Of a stretch of 64,000 nucleotides of DNA, positions 43,438 through 52,652 are shown piece by piece. The position numbers and the translations under genes were made by a program. The stretch lies in assembly GCA_027489535.1 (NCBI GenBank), contig JAIXZO010000002.1, positions 186,001 to 250,000 on the forward strand. Reading direction: 5' to 3'. This DNA comes from Hyphomicrobiales bacterium (GTDB lineage: Bacteria; Pseudomonadota; Alphaproteobacteria; Rhizobiales; Beijerinckiaceae). Under the pieces are notes generated by a model. It had not been told where the DNA came from. It was given only the letters and a program-made list of their open reading frames with translations, and searched no databases. Numbering within the stretch: position 1 is the first letter of the stretch; the number at the start of each line of letters is the position of its first letter.

Positions 43438-44280
43438 TCAGCCTTGGCGGACCTGCTGGCGCTGCTCGCCGAGGCCCGCGATGCCGAGCCGCATCACGTC
43501 GCCGCCCTTCAGATACAGCGGCGGCTTCATGCCGAGGCCGACGCCCGGGGGCGTGCCCGTGGTGATCACGTCGCCCGCGTCGAGCTGCATGAACTGCGAG
43601 ATGTAGTGCACCAGATATTCGCAGCCGAAGATCATGGTCTTCGACGAGCCGTTCTGGACCATTTTCCCGTTCAATTCCAGCCACATGTGCAGATTCTGCA
43701 CGTCGCCGAGCTCGTCCGGGGTGACCAGCCAGGGGCCGAGGGGGCCGTAGGTCGGGGCGCTCTTGCCCTTGGTCCACTGACCGCCGCGCTCGATCTGCCA
43801 TTCGCGCTCGGAGACGTCGTTGCAGACCGCGTAGCCCGCAATGTACTTGCCCGCATCGGCTTGGGAGACGCGGTAGCAGTCGCGGCCGATGACGATGGCG
43901 AGTTCGACTTCCCAATCCGACTTCACCGAGCCCGGCGGCAGCACGACGTCGTCGTTCGGGCCGACGCAGGAGTTCGGCGCCTTGTTGAAAAGAATGGGCT
44001 CTTTCGGGATCGGCGAGCCGGTTTCGGCCGCGTGATCGGCGAAATTCAGGCCTACGGCGATGAAATTGCCGGGGCGCGCCACGCAGGAGCCGAGGCGGAC
44101 GCCTGCGGGAACCAGCGGCAGGCTCTTGGGGTCCAGCGCCGCCAGCTTCGCGAGATTCGCGGGGGCGAGCGCAGCGCCGGAAAGGTCGGCGACATGGGCG
44201 GAGAGGTCGCGGATCGCGCCGTCGGCATCGACCATGCCCGGCTTTTCGGCGCCGGGATTGCCGTAGCGGAGGAACTTCAT
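43438..44280 (-). CDS. Fumarylacetoacetate hydrolase family protein
   Basis: Protein of 280 residues. FAH fold motifs: VGLNFADHAAETG, PILFNKAPN, the metal-binding DWEVELAIVIGRD and GYAVCNDVSERE, and ITTGTPPGVGLGMKPP. The family cleaves or hydrates 2-oxoacids such as acylpyruvates, or ureidoglycolate; the substrate cannot be set here. ATG at 44280 has AAGGAAA upstream. Confidence 0.92.
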   Translation of the reverse strand: MKFLRYGNPGAEKPGMVDADGAIRDLSAHVADLSGAALAPANLAKLAALDPKSLPLVPAGVRLGSCVARPGNFIAVGLNFADHAAETGSPIPKEPILFNKAPNSCVGPNDDVVLPPGSVKSDWEVELAIVIGRDCYRVSQADAGKYIAGYAVCNDVSEREWQIERGGQWTKGKSAPTYGPLGPWLVTPDELGDVQNLHMWLELNGKMVQNGSSKTMIFGCEYLVHYISQFMQLDAGDVITTGTPPGVGLGMKPPLYLKGGDVMRLGIAGLGEQRQQVRQG

Positions 44281-44659
44281 CGGGGTTTCCTTGTCCTTGG
44301 CCGGCGGCCTCGTCGCCGGCGGCGCGGAGTGTGAAGCCCCCGCCCGAGCTCCGCAAGCCCGTCGACGCATGGTCGGGCCGGTCTCGGGTTTTTCGCGTAT
44401 AGGTTGTTATGATCGCGAAGAATTCATGGTTCAATTCATATGAAATGCGATGAAATACGCTTGAAATTTTATTGCCATGAACACGCTTTCGATTTCGATG
44501 CGCATACCGATCGAACGGACGGATTTACGACGCATACGACGTTGGGAGAGGTGAGGGGATACACGCATCGTTGCGTTGTGGAATCCGAAAATTCGATTCA
44601 TGACTCTAGGGCAATCACGGCGGACAACAGCCGGTGGGTCATCACCCGAGGGAACGATC
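44281..44659. other. 379-base gene-free region between FAH-family gene and fadL
   Basis: Divergent promoter region with an unusually AT-rich core at about 44400-44500, including the perfect 10-base palindrome TTCATATGAA at 44435-44444. No gene found. Confidence 0.55.
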
Positions 44660-45979
44660 ATGAGGCACGATCACGCGCGGCTTGCCGCTTTCGGCGCAGT
44701 TTCGGTTCTGTCGCTCACGCTCGGCGCGACGTCGGCTTTTGCCGGCGCTTTCGGTCTGCGCGAGCAGAGCGCGGTCGGGCAGGGCTCGTCCTTCGCGGGC
44801 GCGGCGGCGGGCGCGGCGGGGCTCGGTTCGATGTTCTGGAACCCCGCGACGATGACGAATTTCCCCGGCTATCAGATCGAAGCGGGCATCGCGGGCATCG
44901 TGCCGCATACGACCATGAAGACGACCGCCGGCAGCAATCCGGTGTTTTCCGGCGCGTCGACCGGGGATATCGGGCAGGACGCCTTCGTGCCGTCGAGCTA
45001 CGGCAGCGCGCAGATTTTGCCCGATCTCTGGGTCGGCGTCGGCGTCAACGCGCCGTTCGGGCTGAGCACGAAGCCCGACGCGTCGTGGACGCCGCGGACC
45101 GTCTACGGCAGCACCACCGAGGTGTTTTCGACCGGCATCACGCCGACGATCGCCTACCGGATCAACGACCGGCTCTCGATCGGCGCGGGCGTGCAGATCC
45201 TGTATTTCAAGGCGACCTACTGGTCGACGGGATCCGCAGGCCCGATCGCGGGCAAGAACGTCGGCATTCAGGGCGACAGCTGGGGCTGGGGCGGCACCGT
45301 CGGCGCAACGTGGAAACCCATGGCGGGCACGGAGCTCGGCATCGGCTTCCGCTCGGCCGTGCAGCAGGACCTCGAAGGCGTCTATCGGACCGTCGGCGAT
45401 ACGCCCATCAACATGCGCATCGTGTTGCCCGAACAGCTCACCGTCGGCCTGCGCCAACGCATCAACGAGCAGTGGGACGTGCTGGCGGGCGTCGAATGGA
45501 CGAATTGGAGCCGGCTGAACGTGCCGCGCTTCACCAGCGCCGCGACGGGCGCGAAGCTCGGCGACGTGCCGCTCGGCTACAAGGACGGCTGGTATTTCCC
45601 GCTCGGCGCGGAATATCGCTTCAATCGCGATCTGACGCTGCGCGCCGGCCTCGCCTACGAAATGTCGCCCATCGACACCTCCAGCCGCAGCACCCGCCTG
45701 CCCGACAACGACCGTCTCTGGGCGTCCGCGGGCGGCAGCTACAAATGGAACGAGCAGCTCTCCTTCGACGTCGGTTACACGCATATCTTCGTGCGCGACA
45801 CGAAGCTGCGGCTGGATGCCGGCAACCCGGTCTATGACTACTCGACCGCCAATCCGAAGCGTGCGCTGTACGGCGAGGTCGACGGCAGCGTCGACATCCT
45901 CTCCGTGGGCCTGCGCTACCGCTTCGACACCCCGGCAAGAGCCGCACTGCCGCAAAGTGCACCGCGCGCGGTGAAGTAA
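44660..45979 (+). CDS. Outer membrane transport protein, FadL/OmpP1 family
   Basis: Beta-barrel of 439 residues for hydrophobic compounds such as long-chain fatty acids or aromatics. Signal peptide cleaves near SAFAGA; the mature start AFGLREQSAVGQGSSFAGAAAG gives the plug-like N-terminus and NPATMTNFPGY is the family NPA motif. C-terminus LSVGLRYRF... is barrel-like, with a short polar tail. ATG at 44660 has GAGGGAACG upstream. Confidence 0.93.
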   Translation: MRHDHARLAAFGAVSVLSLTLGATSAFAGAFGLREQSAVGQGSSFAGAAAGAAGLGSMFWNPATMTNFPGYQIEAGIAGIVPHTTMKTTAGSNPVFSGASTGDIGQDAFVPSSYGSAQILPDLWVGVGVNAPFGLSTKPDASWTPRTVYGSTTEVFSTGITPTIAYRINDRLSIGAGVQILYFKATYWSTGSAGPIAGKNVGIQGDSWGWGGTVGATWKPMAGTELGIGFRSAVQQDLEGVYRTVGDTPINMRIVLPEQLTVGLRQRINEQWDVLAGVEWTNWSRLNVPRFTSAATGAKLGDVPLGYKDGWYFPLGAEYRFNRDLTLRAGLAYEMSPIDTSSRSTRLPDNDRLWASAGGSYKWNEQLSFDVGYTHIFVRDTKLRLDAGNPVYDYSTANPKRALYGEVDGSVDILSVGLRYRFDTPARAALPQSAPRAVK

Positions 45980-46005
45980 GCGGGGGGCAGCGAGGCTGCC
46001 GCAAC

Positions 46006-46096
46006 TGTCATCCCGGGCGGCGTGAGGCGATCCGGGAGCTGGGCTTGCGGGCATTGTGGAACAAGGCTGGGTCCCGGCGCTTCGGCCGGGATGACA
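46006..46096. repeat. Palindromic intergenic repeat, type 1, copy 3
   Basis: TGTCATCCCGG to CCGGGATGACA. The right half matches copy 1 (29822-29911) almost exactly. Confidence 0.85.
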
Positions 46097-46134
46097 CGGT
46101 TGGTGGGCTTCGGTGCGCCGTCTTCTCTGAGAGC

Positions 46135-46239
46135 CTCATGGTGAGGAGGCCCGGAGGGCCGCCTCGAACCACGGTAATTGCGGGCGCTGGAGGGCGTGGT
46201 TCGAGACGCCCCGCTTTGCGGGGCTCCTCACCATGAGGG
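46135..46239. repeat. Inverted pair of type 2 repeats
   Basis: CTCATGGTGAGGAGGCCC at the left and its inverse GGGGCTCCTCACCATGAG at the right, each joined to a TCGAACCAC/GTGGTTCGA inner arm. Could form a long hairpin or a minimal REP-pair unit. Confidence 0.75.
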
Positions 46240-46314
46240 CCGGTTGGGGCGGTGCGCCCGGCGCTTCGGCCGGGATGACACGTTCGAGGGCCGGCGGATG
46301 AAGTCTCAGGCCCC

Positions 46315-48114
46315 TCAGCTGCGCGTCTTCACGTATTCGCCGGGGGCGTCGCCGAGGGTTTTGCGGCGGCCGCCGGGTTTGCGGGCTTTGACTTTTTCGG
46401 GGGCTTGGTCTTCGAGCCATTGCACCCAATGTGGCCACCAGGTGCCGGGGGTTTCCTTGGCGCCGGCGACCCAATCGGCCAGTTCGCCTTCGGGTTTGCC
46501 GTCGGTCCAGAACTGGTATTTCGGCTTGCTCGCGGGATTGACCACGCCCGCGATGTGGCCGGAGCCCGCGAGCACGAAGGTGACCGGGCCGCCGAAGCAG
46601 GCGGAGCCGAGGAACACCGATTTCGCGGGGGCGATGTGGTCTTCCTTGGCGGCGAGATTGTAGATCGGGATCTGCACCTTCTTCAGGTCCAGCGTCTCGC
46701 CGCCGATCACCATCTCGCCCTTGGCGAGCTTGTTCTCGAGGTAGCAACTGCGGAGATAGAAGGAGTGGTTGGCCGCCGGCATCCGGGTGGAATCCGAATT
46801 CCAGTAGAGCAGGTCGAAGGGGAAGGGCGCTTCGCCCTTGAGGTAGACGTTGACCACGTAGGGCCAGATGAGATCGTTCGGCCGCAGCATATTGAAGGCC
46901 GAGGCCATGCTGGAGCCTTCCAGATAGCCTTGGGCGTACATGCGGTCTTCGATCTGCCGGATCTGGCCTTCGTCGACGAAGACCTTGAGATCCCCCGCAT
47001 TGGTGAAATCGACCTGCGTGGTGAACAGCGTCGCGCTCGCGATGCGGTCGTCCCCCTTTGCGGCCATATAGGCCAGCGACACGGACAGCAGCGTGCCGCC
47101 GACGCAATAGCCGACGGCCGTCACCTGCTTCTCGCCCGTGCAGGCCTCCACCGCGTCGAGCGCGGCGAAGATGCCTTCGCGCATGTAGTCCTCGAAGCTC
47201 TTCTTGGCCTGCCGCTCGTCCGGGTTGACCCATGAGATGCAGAACACCGTGAGACCCTGCGAGACGGCCCAGCGGATGAAGGATTTTTCCGGGTTGAGAT
47301 CGAGGATGTAGAACTTGTTGATCCACGGCGGGACTATCAGCAGCGGCCGCTTGAACACGGTCTCGGTGGTCGGGGCGTATTGGATCAGCTCGATCAGGTC
47401 GTTGCGGAACACGACCTTGCCGGGGGTGGTGGCGAGATTGACGCCGACCGCGAAATTCGACGGGTCGGATTGGCGCAGCTTGAGCGTGCCTTTGCCGGCC
47501 TCGATGTCCTCGGCGAGCATCCGCATGCCGCGCACGAGATTTTCGCCCTTCTGCTTGAAGGTCTCGCGGAGCAGTTCGGGATTGGTGGCGACGAAATTGG
47601 TGGGAGCCAGCGCGCCCGCGATCTGGCGGACGTAGAATTGCGCCTTGTGCTTGGTGTGCTCGTCGACGCCTTCGGTGTGCTCGACCAGATCCTCGGCCCA
47701 GCGGCTGGTGATGAGATAGGCCTGCTTGATGAAGTCGAACATCGGGTTGTCGGACCATTCATGGTCCTTGAACCGCTTGTCGCCGGGATCGGGGGCTGCG
47801 ACGGGCTCGGCGTCCTCGCCGTTCATGCGCTTGATGGTGCCGGTCCAGAGATCGAGGAAGCCCTTGGTCAGCGAGGTTTGCGCCAGAACGAGCTTCTGCG
47901 GATCGGAGGCCCAATGCTCGGCGATTTCGCCGAAGGTCTTGACGACGTCGCTCACCTCGTCGGCCGTCTTGGGAGGACGCCCCTGCTCGATGGGCTTGAG
48001 GCTGGCCGCGGTCGCGCGCCCCATTTCTTCCATCAGCCGCGCGGTGTTGGAGGCCAGTTCCTCCAGCTCCGGTGCAGGCATGACCGGCAGGATGTTGTCG
48101 ACTTCCGCGCCCAT
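46315..48114 (-). CDS. phaC: Class I polyhydroxyalkanoate synthase
   Basis: Protein of 599 residues that polymerises hydroxyacyl-CoA into PHA granules. The lipase-like box is GYCVGG with the catalytic Cys; the later [11 protein letters not shown] holds the catalytic His. The N-terminal PhaC_N domain precedes ([16 protein letters not shown]). Ends [11 protein letters not shown] at 48114; a GTG eight codons upstream is possible. No phaA, phaB or phasin genes are nearby. Confidence 0.95.
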   Translation of the reverse strand: MGAEVDNILPVMPAPELEELASNTARLMEEMGRATAASLKPIEQGRPPKTADEVSDVVKTFGEIAEHWASDPQKLVLAQTSLTKGFLDLWTGTIKRMNGEDAEPVAAPDPGDKRFKDHEWSDNPMFDFIKQAYLITSRWAEDLVEHTEGVDEHTKHKAQFYVRQIAGALAPTNFVATNPELLRETFKQKGENLVRGMRMLAEDIEAGKGTLKLRQSDPSNFAVGVNLATTPGKVVFRNDLIELIQYAPTTETVFKRPLLIVPPWINKFYILDLNPEKSFIRWAVSQGLTVFCISWVNPDERQAKKSFEDYMREGIFAALDAVEACTGEKQVTAVGYCVGGTLLSVSLAYMAAKGDDRIASATLFTTQVDFTNAGDLKVFVDEGQIRQIEDRMYAQGYLEGSSMASAFNMLRPNDLIWPYVVNVYLKGEAPFPFDLLYWNSDSTRMPAANHSFYLRSCYLENKLAKGEMVIGGETLDLKKVQIPIYNLAAKEDHIAPAKSVFLGSACFGGPVTFVLAGSGHIAGVVNPASKPKYQFWTDGKPEGELADWVAGAKETPGTWWPHWVQWLEDQAPEKVKARKPGGRRKTLGDAPGEYVKTRS

Positions 48115-48263
48115 GATCTCATGCTCCCCTTTGGTCACCGTAGACCGGCTTCCGTTTTCCTGCGCTTCCCCCGACGCGTCTTTTTCGACATATTAACCGC
48201 GCATCCACCGCATTCGTGCAAAGAAATTCGTCGTAGACGTTCTACGACCGGAGAAACGACCCG

Positions 48264-48602
48264 ATGATCGGTCCTGATCGTGCCGTCCTGATGACGGCCG
48301 CGGCGCTCGGCGCCCTCCTTTTGGGAGGCTGCGGCTATGTGGCCGAAACCGCCCCCGTTCAGGCCGTCACCACCAGCGCACCCGTCCATTTCCTCGCCGA
48401 AAAGGCCGGTGCGGCGACCGTCGTTCCCGAAGCGAAGCCTTTCGTTGTCGAGACCCGCCGCCCGGTGGGCGACTTCATTCCCGTGGGCGTGACGCCGCCG
48501 GACCGCCCGCTGAAGACGCGCGACGCCAAGGGCGTCGAGACGCTGCGCGGCGAGCTGGAAGGCACCGACCGCCTGTTGGACGCCAAAGCCAAGGCCCCGT
48601 AA
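48264..48602 (+). CDS. Small lipoprotein, hypothetical
   Basis: Protein of 112 residues. Signal with lipobox LLLGGC (Cys23) predicts a lipid-anchored protein. The mature part is short and rich in Pro, Val and Ala, without a recognised domain. Divergent from phaC. Confidence 0.75.
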   Translation: MIGPDRAVLMTAAALGALLLGGCGYVAETAPVQAVTTSAPVHFLAEKAGAATVVPEAKPFVVETRRPVGDFIPVGVTPPDRPLKTRDAKGVETLRGELEGTDRLLDAKAKAP

Positions 48603-48738
48603 CGGGCGCAACGACCGATTCGGCGGTCGGACACGTCCGATCGTCGTAAGAACCTTCTCGTGCACGCGTGGGGAGCGCGTGCTAAATCCGCCCGACACGG
48701 CCCAGGCAGGCCGCGCCATCGAGAACGAAGAGTTCGCC

Positions 48739-49959
48739 ATGACCGACTTTCACCGCATCAAGCGGCTTCCGCCCTACGTTTTCGAGCAGGTGAACCGCAT
48801 CAAGGCCGCCGCCCGCAACGGCGGGGCGGACATCGTGGACCTCGGCATGGGCAACCCGGACCTGCCGGCCCCCAAGCACGTGATCGAAAAGCTGGTCGAG
48901 ACGGCCGGCAAGCCGCGCACCGACCGCTATTCGGCCTCCAAGGGCATCGGCGGACTGCGGCGCGCGCAGGCGGCCTATTACGGCCGCCGCTTCGGCGTGA
49001 AGCTCGACCCGGACAAGCATGTGGTCGCCACGCTGGGCTCGAAGGAAGGCTTCGCCAACATGGCGCAGGCGATCACCGCGCCGGGCGACGTGGTGCTGGT
49101 GCCCAACCCGAGCTATCCGATCCACGCCTTCGGATTTTTGATGGCGGGCGGCGTGATCCGCTCCGTTCCCGCCGAGCCGAACGACGCCATGTTCGTGGCG
49201 CTCGAACGGGCGGTGATGCATTCGATCCCCAAGCCGATCGCGTTGGTGACGTGCTATCCCGCGAACCCGACGGCCTATGTGGCGAGCCTCGATTTCTATC
49301 GCGAACTCGTCGCCTTCGCGAAGAAGCACGAGCTGATCCTGCTGTCGGACCTCGCTTATGCCGAGGTGTATTTCGACGACGCCAACCCGCCGCCCTCGGT
49401 GCTGCAGGTGCCCGGCGCGATGGACGTGACGGTTGAATTCACCTCGATGTCGAAGACGTTTTCGATGGCGGGCTGGCGCATGGGCTTCGCGGTGGGCAAC
49501 GAGCGGCTGCTGGCCGCCTTGTCGCGCGTGAAGTCCTATCTCGATTACGGCGCGTACACGCCCATTCAGGTCGCCGCCGCGGCCGCGCTGAACGGGCCGG
49601 ACGACTGCATCCGCGAGATGCGCGACGTCTACAAGAAGCGTCGCGACGCCTTGGTGGAGAGCTTCGGCAAGGCCGGGTGGGAGTTCGACCCGCCGGAAGC
49701 CTCGATGTTCGCATGGGTCAAGATCCCCGAGCCGTTCCGCGAACTGGGCAGCCTCGAATTCTCCAAGCTCCTCGTCGAGAAGGCCTCGGTGGCGGTGGCG
49801 CCGGGCATCGGCTTCGGCGAGCACGGCGACGACTATGTGCGCATCGCGATGGTGGAGAACGAACAGCGCATCCGCCAGGCGGCCCGCAACATCCGCCGCT
49901 TTCTTGAAACGGCGGACAAAACATTGCACAACGTCGTCCCGTTGACCGCCCGAGGATGA
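48739..49959 (+). CDS. alaC: Class I/II aminotransferase (alanine-type, AlaC/DapL-like)
   Basis: PLP aminotransferase of 406 residues. Signs: DLGMGNPDLPAP, PNPSYPIHAF, the PLP Lys in SMSKTFSMAGWRMGF and the C-terminal Arg in YVRIAMVENE. Sequence fits the AlaC glutamate-pyruvate aminotransferase group; often annotated LL-diaminopimelate aminotransferase. It lies upstream of hom, its usual place in Hyphomicrobiales. ATG at 48739 chosen; 20 upstream in-frame codons are rejected. Confidence 0.92.
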   Translation: MTDFHRIKRLPPYVFEQVNRIKAAARNGGADIVDLGMGNPDLPAPKHVIEKLVETAGKPRTDRYSASKGIGGLRRAQAAYYGRRFGVKLDPDKHVVATLGSKEGFANMAQAITAPGDVVLVPNPSYPIHAFGFLMAGGVIRSVPAEPNDAMFVALERAVMHSIPKPIALVTCYPANPTAYVASLDFYRELVAFAKKHELILLSDLAYAEVYFDDANPPPSVLQVPGAMDVTVEFTSMSKTFSMAGWRMGFAVGNERLLAALSRVKSYLDYGAYTPIQVAAAAALNGPDDCIREMRDVYKKRRDALVESFGKAGWEFDPPEASMFAWVKIPEPFRELGSLEFSKLLVEKASVAVAPGIGFGEHGDDYVRIAMVENEQRIRQAARNIRRFLETADKTLHNVVPLTARG

Positions 49960-49972
49960 CTCGGGCGGCTTT
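49946..49972 (+). terminator. Hairpin with the alaC stop codon in its loop
   Basis: CCGCCCGAG (49946-49954) and CTCGGGCGG (49960-49968), 9-bp perfect stem, 5-base loop containing the TGA of alaC at 49957-49959, then CTTT. Could terminate or attenuate reading into hom. Confidence 0.65.
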
Positions 49973-49989
49973 CTCGTTCGGAATTGTTC

Positions 49990-51309
49990 ATGGATGAACC
50001 CCTCCGCATCGGCGTCGCCGGTCTCGGGACCGTCGGTGCTTCGGTGGTCCGCCTCGTGGGCGACCATGCCTCCGCGCTCGCGGCCCGGTGCGGCCGTCCG
50101 CTCGTCGTCACCGCCGTTTCCGCCCGCGACCGCACGCGCGACCGGGGCGTGGACATGTCCGCCGTGCAGTGGTTCGACGATCCCGTCGCGCTGGCGCGCT
50201 CGCGGGACGTTGACGTCGTCGTCGAGTTGATCGGCGGGGAAGACGGCATCGCCAAGGCGGTGGTGGAAGCGGCGTTCGCCGCAGGCAAGCCCGTCGTGAC
50301 GGCCAACAAGGCGCTGCTTGCACGCCACGGCGCGGCACTCGCGGCGGCGGCGGAAGCTGCGGGCGTCGGCCTGCTGTTCGAAGCCTCGGTGGCGGGCGGC
50401 ATCCCGGTGGTGAAGACGTTGCGCGAGGCTTTGGCCGGCAACGAAATCAGCCGCGTTTCGGGGATTTTGAACGGCACCTGCAATTACATTCTCTCGCGCA
50501 TGGAGCTCGAAGGGCTGACCTTCGACGCGTGCCTGAAGGACGCGCAGCGGCTGGGCTATGCGGAGGCGGACCCGACTTTCGACGTGGGCGGCTTCGACAC
50601 GGCGCACAAGCTGGCGGTGCTGACGAGCCTCGCTTTCGGCACCGAGATTGACGCCGACGCGATCCATGTCGAGGGCATCAGCACGATCGAGCCGCTCGAT
50701 CTGAAGATGGCCGACGAGCTGGGCTTCCGCATCAAGCTGCTGGGCGTGGCCGAGCGCACGGCGACCGGCATCGAGCAGCGCGTGCATCCGACGATGGTCG
50801 ACAAGGCGAGCTCCATCGCGCAGGTGATGGGCGTGAAGAACGCCGTGAGCATCGCGGGCGACGCGGTGGGCGAGCTGACCTTGGTGGGGCCCGGCGCGGG
50901 CGGGGACGCCACCGCGTCCTCCGTGTTGTCGGACCTCGCCGATCTGGCGCGCGGCAACCGCGTGGCGCCGTTCGGGCGGCCGGTCGCATCGTTGGCCAAG
51001 GCCGAGCGCGCGCCGATGCAGCGCCACGAGGGCGGCTATTACGTGCGCCTCGCAGTGCTCGACCGGCCCGGCGCGGCGGCCTCCATCGCCACGCGCATGG
51101 CGGAGCGGTCGATCTCCCTCGAAAGCATCCTGCAGCGTCACCCGCCGGACAGGCCCTGGGACCCGAGCGGCCGATCCGCCGGACCCGTCCCCGTCGTGCT
51201 GATGACGTATGCCACCACCGAATCGGCGATCCGCGACGCCCTCGACGCCGTGATGGCGGACGGGCATATCGCGGAGCCGCCGCAACTCATCCGCATCGAG
51301 CGTCCGTAA
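49990..51309 (+). CDS. hom: Homoserine dehydrogenase
   Basis: Protein of 439 residues converting aspartate semialdehyde to homoserine. NAD(P) loop GVAGLGTVGASVV, TANKALLA, the family core GILNGTCNYILSRM and AQRLGYAEADPTFDVGGFD. A C-terminal ACT domain (residues about 350-430, YYVRLAVLDRPGAAASIA) suggests feedback control by threonine. ATG at 49990 lies six bases inside an earlier TTG. glpX follows after 28 bases. Confidence 0.97.
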   Translation: MDEPLRIGVAGLGTVGASVVRLVGDHASALAARCGRPLVVTAVSARDRTRDRGVDMSAVQWFDDPVALARSRDVDVVVELIGGEDGIAKAVVEAAFAAGKPVVTANKALLARHGAALAAAAEAAGVGLLFEASVAGGIPVVKTLREALAGNEISRVSGILNGTCNYILSRMELEGLTFDACLKDAQRLGYAEADPTFDVGGFDTAHKLAVLTSLAFGTEIDADAIHVEGISTIEPLDLKMADELGFRIKLLGVAERTATGIEQRVHPTMVDKASSIAQVMGVKNAVSIAGDAVGELTLVGPGAGGDATASSVLSDLADLARGNRVAPFGRPVASLAKAERAPMQRHEGGYYVRLAVLDRPGAAASIATRMAERSISLESILQRHPPDRPWDPSGRSAGPVPVVLMTYATTESAIRDALDAVMADGHIAEPPQLIRIERP

Positions 51310-51337
51310 GGCGCGGGCCGCACAGCCGGGGAATTTC

Positions 51338-52342
51338 ATGACCGAGCACAACGACATCACCGTCCGCCCGAAGGAAGTCATCGAGCGCATCCTCTCGATG
51401 GAGCTGGTGCGCGTGACCGAGCGCGCCGCGGTTTCCGCCGCGCTGCTGCGCGGGCGCGGCGACGAAAAGGCGGCCGACCAGGCGGCGGTGGACGCCATGC
51501 GGCGCGAGCTGAACCGGCTGCCCATCGACGGGCGGATCGTGATCGGCGAGGGCGAGCGCGACGAAGCGCCGATGCTGTTCATCGGCGAAAAGGTGGGCAA
51601 CGGCACGGGCCCGAAGGTCGACATCGCCGTCGACCCGCTGGAAGGCACGACGCTGTGCGCCAAAGATATGCCGGGCGCGATCGCGGTGATGGCGATGGCG
51701 CAGGCGGGCTCGCTGCTCTACGCGCCCGACGTCTACATGGACAAGATCGCCATCGGCCCGGGCTATGCACCCGGCATCGTGGACCTCGACGCCAAGCCCG
51801 AGGACAACATCCACGCCATGGCCAAGGCCAAGGGCGTGAAGCCGCATGAAATCACGGCGCTGATCATGGACCGGCCGCGCCATGCCGAGCTGATCGAAGC
51901 GGTGCGCAAGACCGGCGCGTCGATCCGCCTGATCACCGACGGCGACGTGGCGGGCGTGATCTTCACGGCGATGCAGCAGCAGACCGGCATCGACATCTAT
52001 CTCGGCATCGGCGGCGCGCCGGAAGGCGTGCTGGCCGCGGCGGCGCTGCGCTGCGTGGGCGGCCAGATGCAGGGACGGCTGATCCTCGACAGCCAGGAGA
52101 AGGTCGAGCGCGCCAAGACCATGGGCATCACCGATCCGCTGCGGAAGTACCAGATGCACGAACTGGCCTCCGGCGACGTGATCGTCTCGGCCACGGGCGT
52201 GACCGACGGCGCGCTGCTGGCGGGCGTGAAGTTCAAGGGCGACGTGATCGAAACGGAGACCATCGTCTACCGCTCGATCACCGGCACCGTGCGCAAGATC
52301 TACGGCGAGCACCGCGAGTTCGCGAAGTTCAATCTGGACTGA
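51338..52342 (+). CDS. glpX: Class II fructose-1,6-bisphosphatase (GlpX)
   Basis: Protein of 334 residues for gluconeogenesis or the Calvin cycle. The Li-sensitive phosphatase motif VDPLEGTTLCA and VIGEGERDEAPML are visible, with GIGGAPEGVLAAAAL near residue 225. Located after hom as in many Hyphomicrobiales. Confidence 0.97.
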   Translation: MTEHNDITVRPKEVIERILSMELVRVTERAAVSAALLRGRGDEKAADQAAVDAMRRELNRLPIDGRIVIGEGERDEAPMLFIGEKVGNGTGPKVDIAVDPLEGTTLCAKDMPGAIAVMAMAQAGSLLYAPDVYMDKIAIGPGYAPGIVDLDAKPEDNIHAMAKAKGVKPHEITALIMDRPRHAELIEAVRKTGASIRLITDGDVAGVIFTAMQQQTGIDIYLGIGGAPEGVLAAAALRCVGGQMQGRLILDSQEKVERAKTMGITDPLRKYQMHELASGDVIVSATGVTDGALLAGVKFKGDVIETETIVYRSITGTVRKIYGEHREFAKFNLD

Positions 52343-52346
52343 GGGT

Positions 52347-52390
52347 CATGGTTCGAGGCGCCCGGCTTTGCCGGGCTCCCGCCATAAGGG
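52347..52390. repeat. Short repeat, type 2
   Basis: TCATGGTTCGAGGCGCCCGG, then CTTTGCCGGGCTCCCGCCAT. Same building blocks as the repeats at 42332 and 46197. Confidence 0.65.
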
Positions 52391-52418
52391 TCGGTTTGTT
52401 GGTTCCCGACATCGCACT

Positions 52419-52520
52419 GTCATCCCGGCCGGAGCGCAGTGGAGAGCCGGGACCCAGCCTTGCCGTGTAATGCGCCTAGAAGTCTGGGTCCCGGGTTCGC
52501 TTCGCGCCCCGGGATGACAA
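52419..52520. repeat. Palindromic intergenic repeat, type 1, copy 4
   Basis: TGTCATCCCGG to CCGGGATGACA. Its right half is nearly identical to the right half of the copy at 63744-63840. Confidence 0.85.
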
Positions 52521-52550
52521 TGGTTTTGTTGCAATCGAGCGCGCGGCCCC

Positions 52551-52585
52551 TGGATTGCCGCGTCGCTGCGCTCCTCGCAATGACG
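52551..52585. repeat. REP-like repeat, type 3, inverted copy
   Basis: CTGGATTGCC, then GCTGCGCTCCTCGCAATGAC; the inverse of the CATTGCGA...GCAATCC type seen at 29928-29952. Confidence 0.65.
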
Positions 52586-52652
52586 GGGGGAGGTTGCGGG
52601 AAGCCGGGCGCGGGGCGTGGACCCGAATCGGGGGGGCGGGTAAGCCCTCGTC

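Larger units (their letters stand above)
45980..46314. other. 335-base repeat cluster between fadL and phaC
   Basis: Contains a full type 1 repeat (46006-46096), an inverted pair of type 2 repeats (46135-46239) and a half-copy of type 1 (about 46260-46281). Both flanking genes end here, so it is a convergent region with no coding need. Confidence 0.75.
52343..52652. other. 310-base repeat-bearing region between glpX and recJ
   Basis: Filled mostly by a type 2 repeat (52347-52390), a type 1 repeat (52419-52520) and a type 3 repeat (52551-52585). The recJ promoter must lie within or after these. Confidence 0.7.

Noticed and set aside
48682-51663. Very long minus-strand open frame opposite alaC and hom
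   Set aside because: 993 codons without stop are due to high GC; both plus-strand genes are certain and the minus translation is His/Arg-rich without domains.
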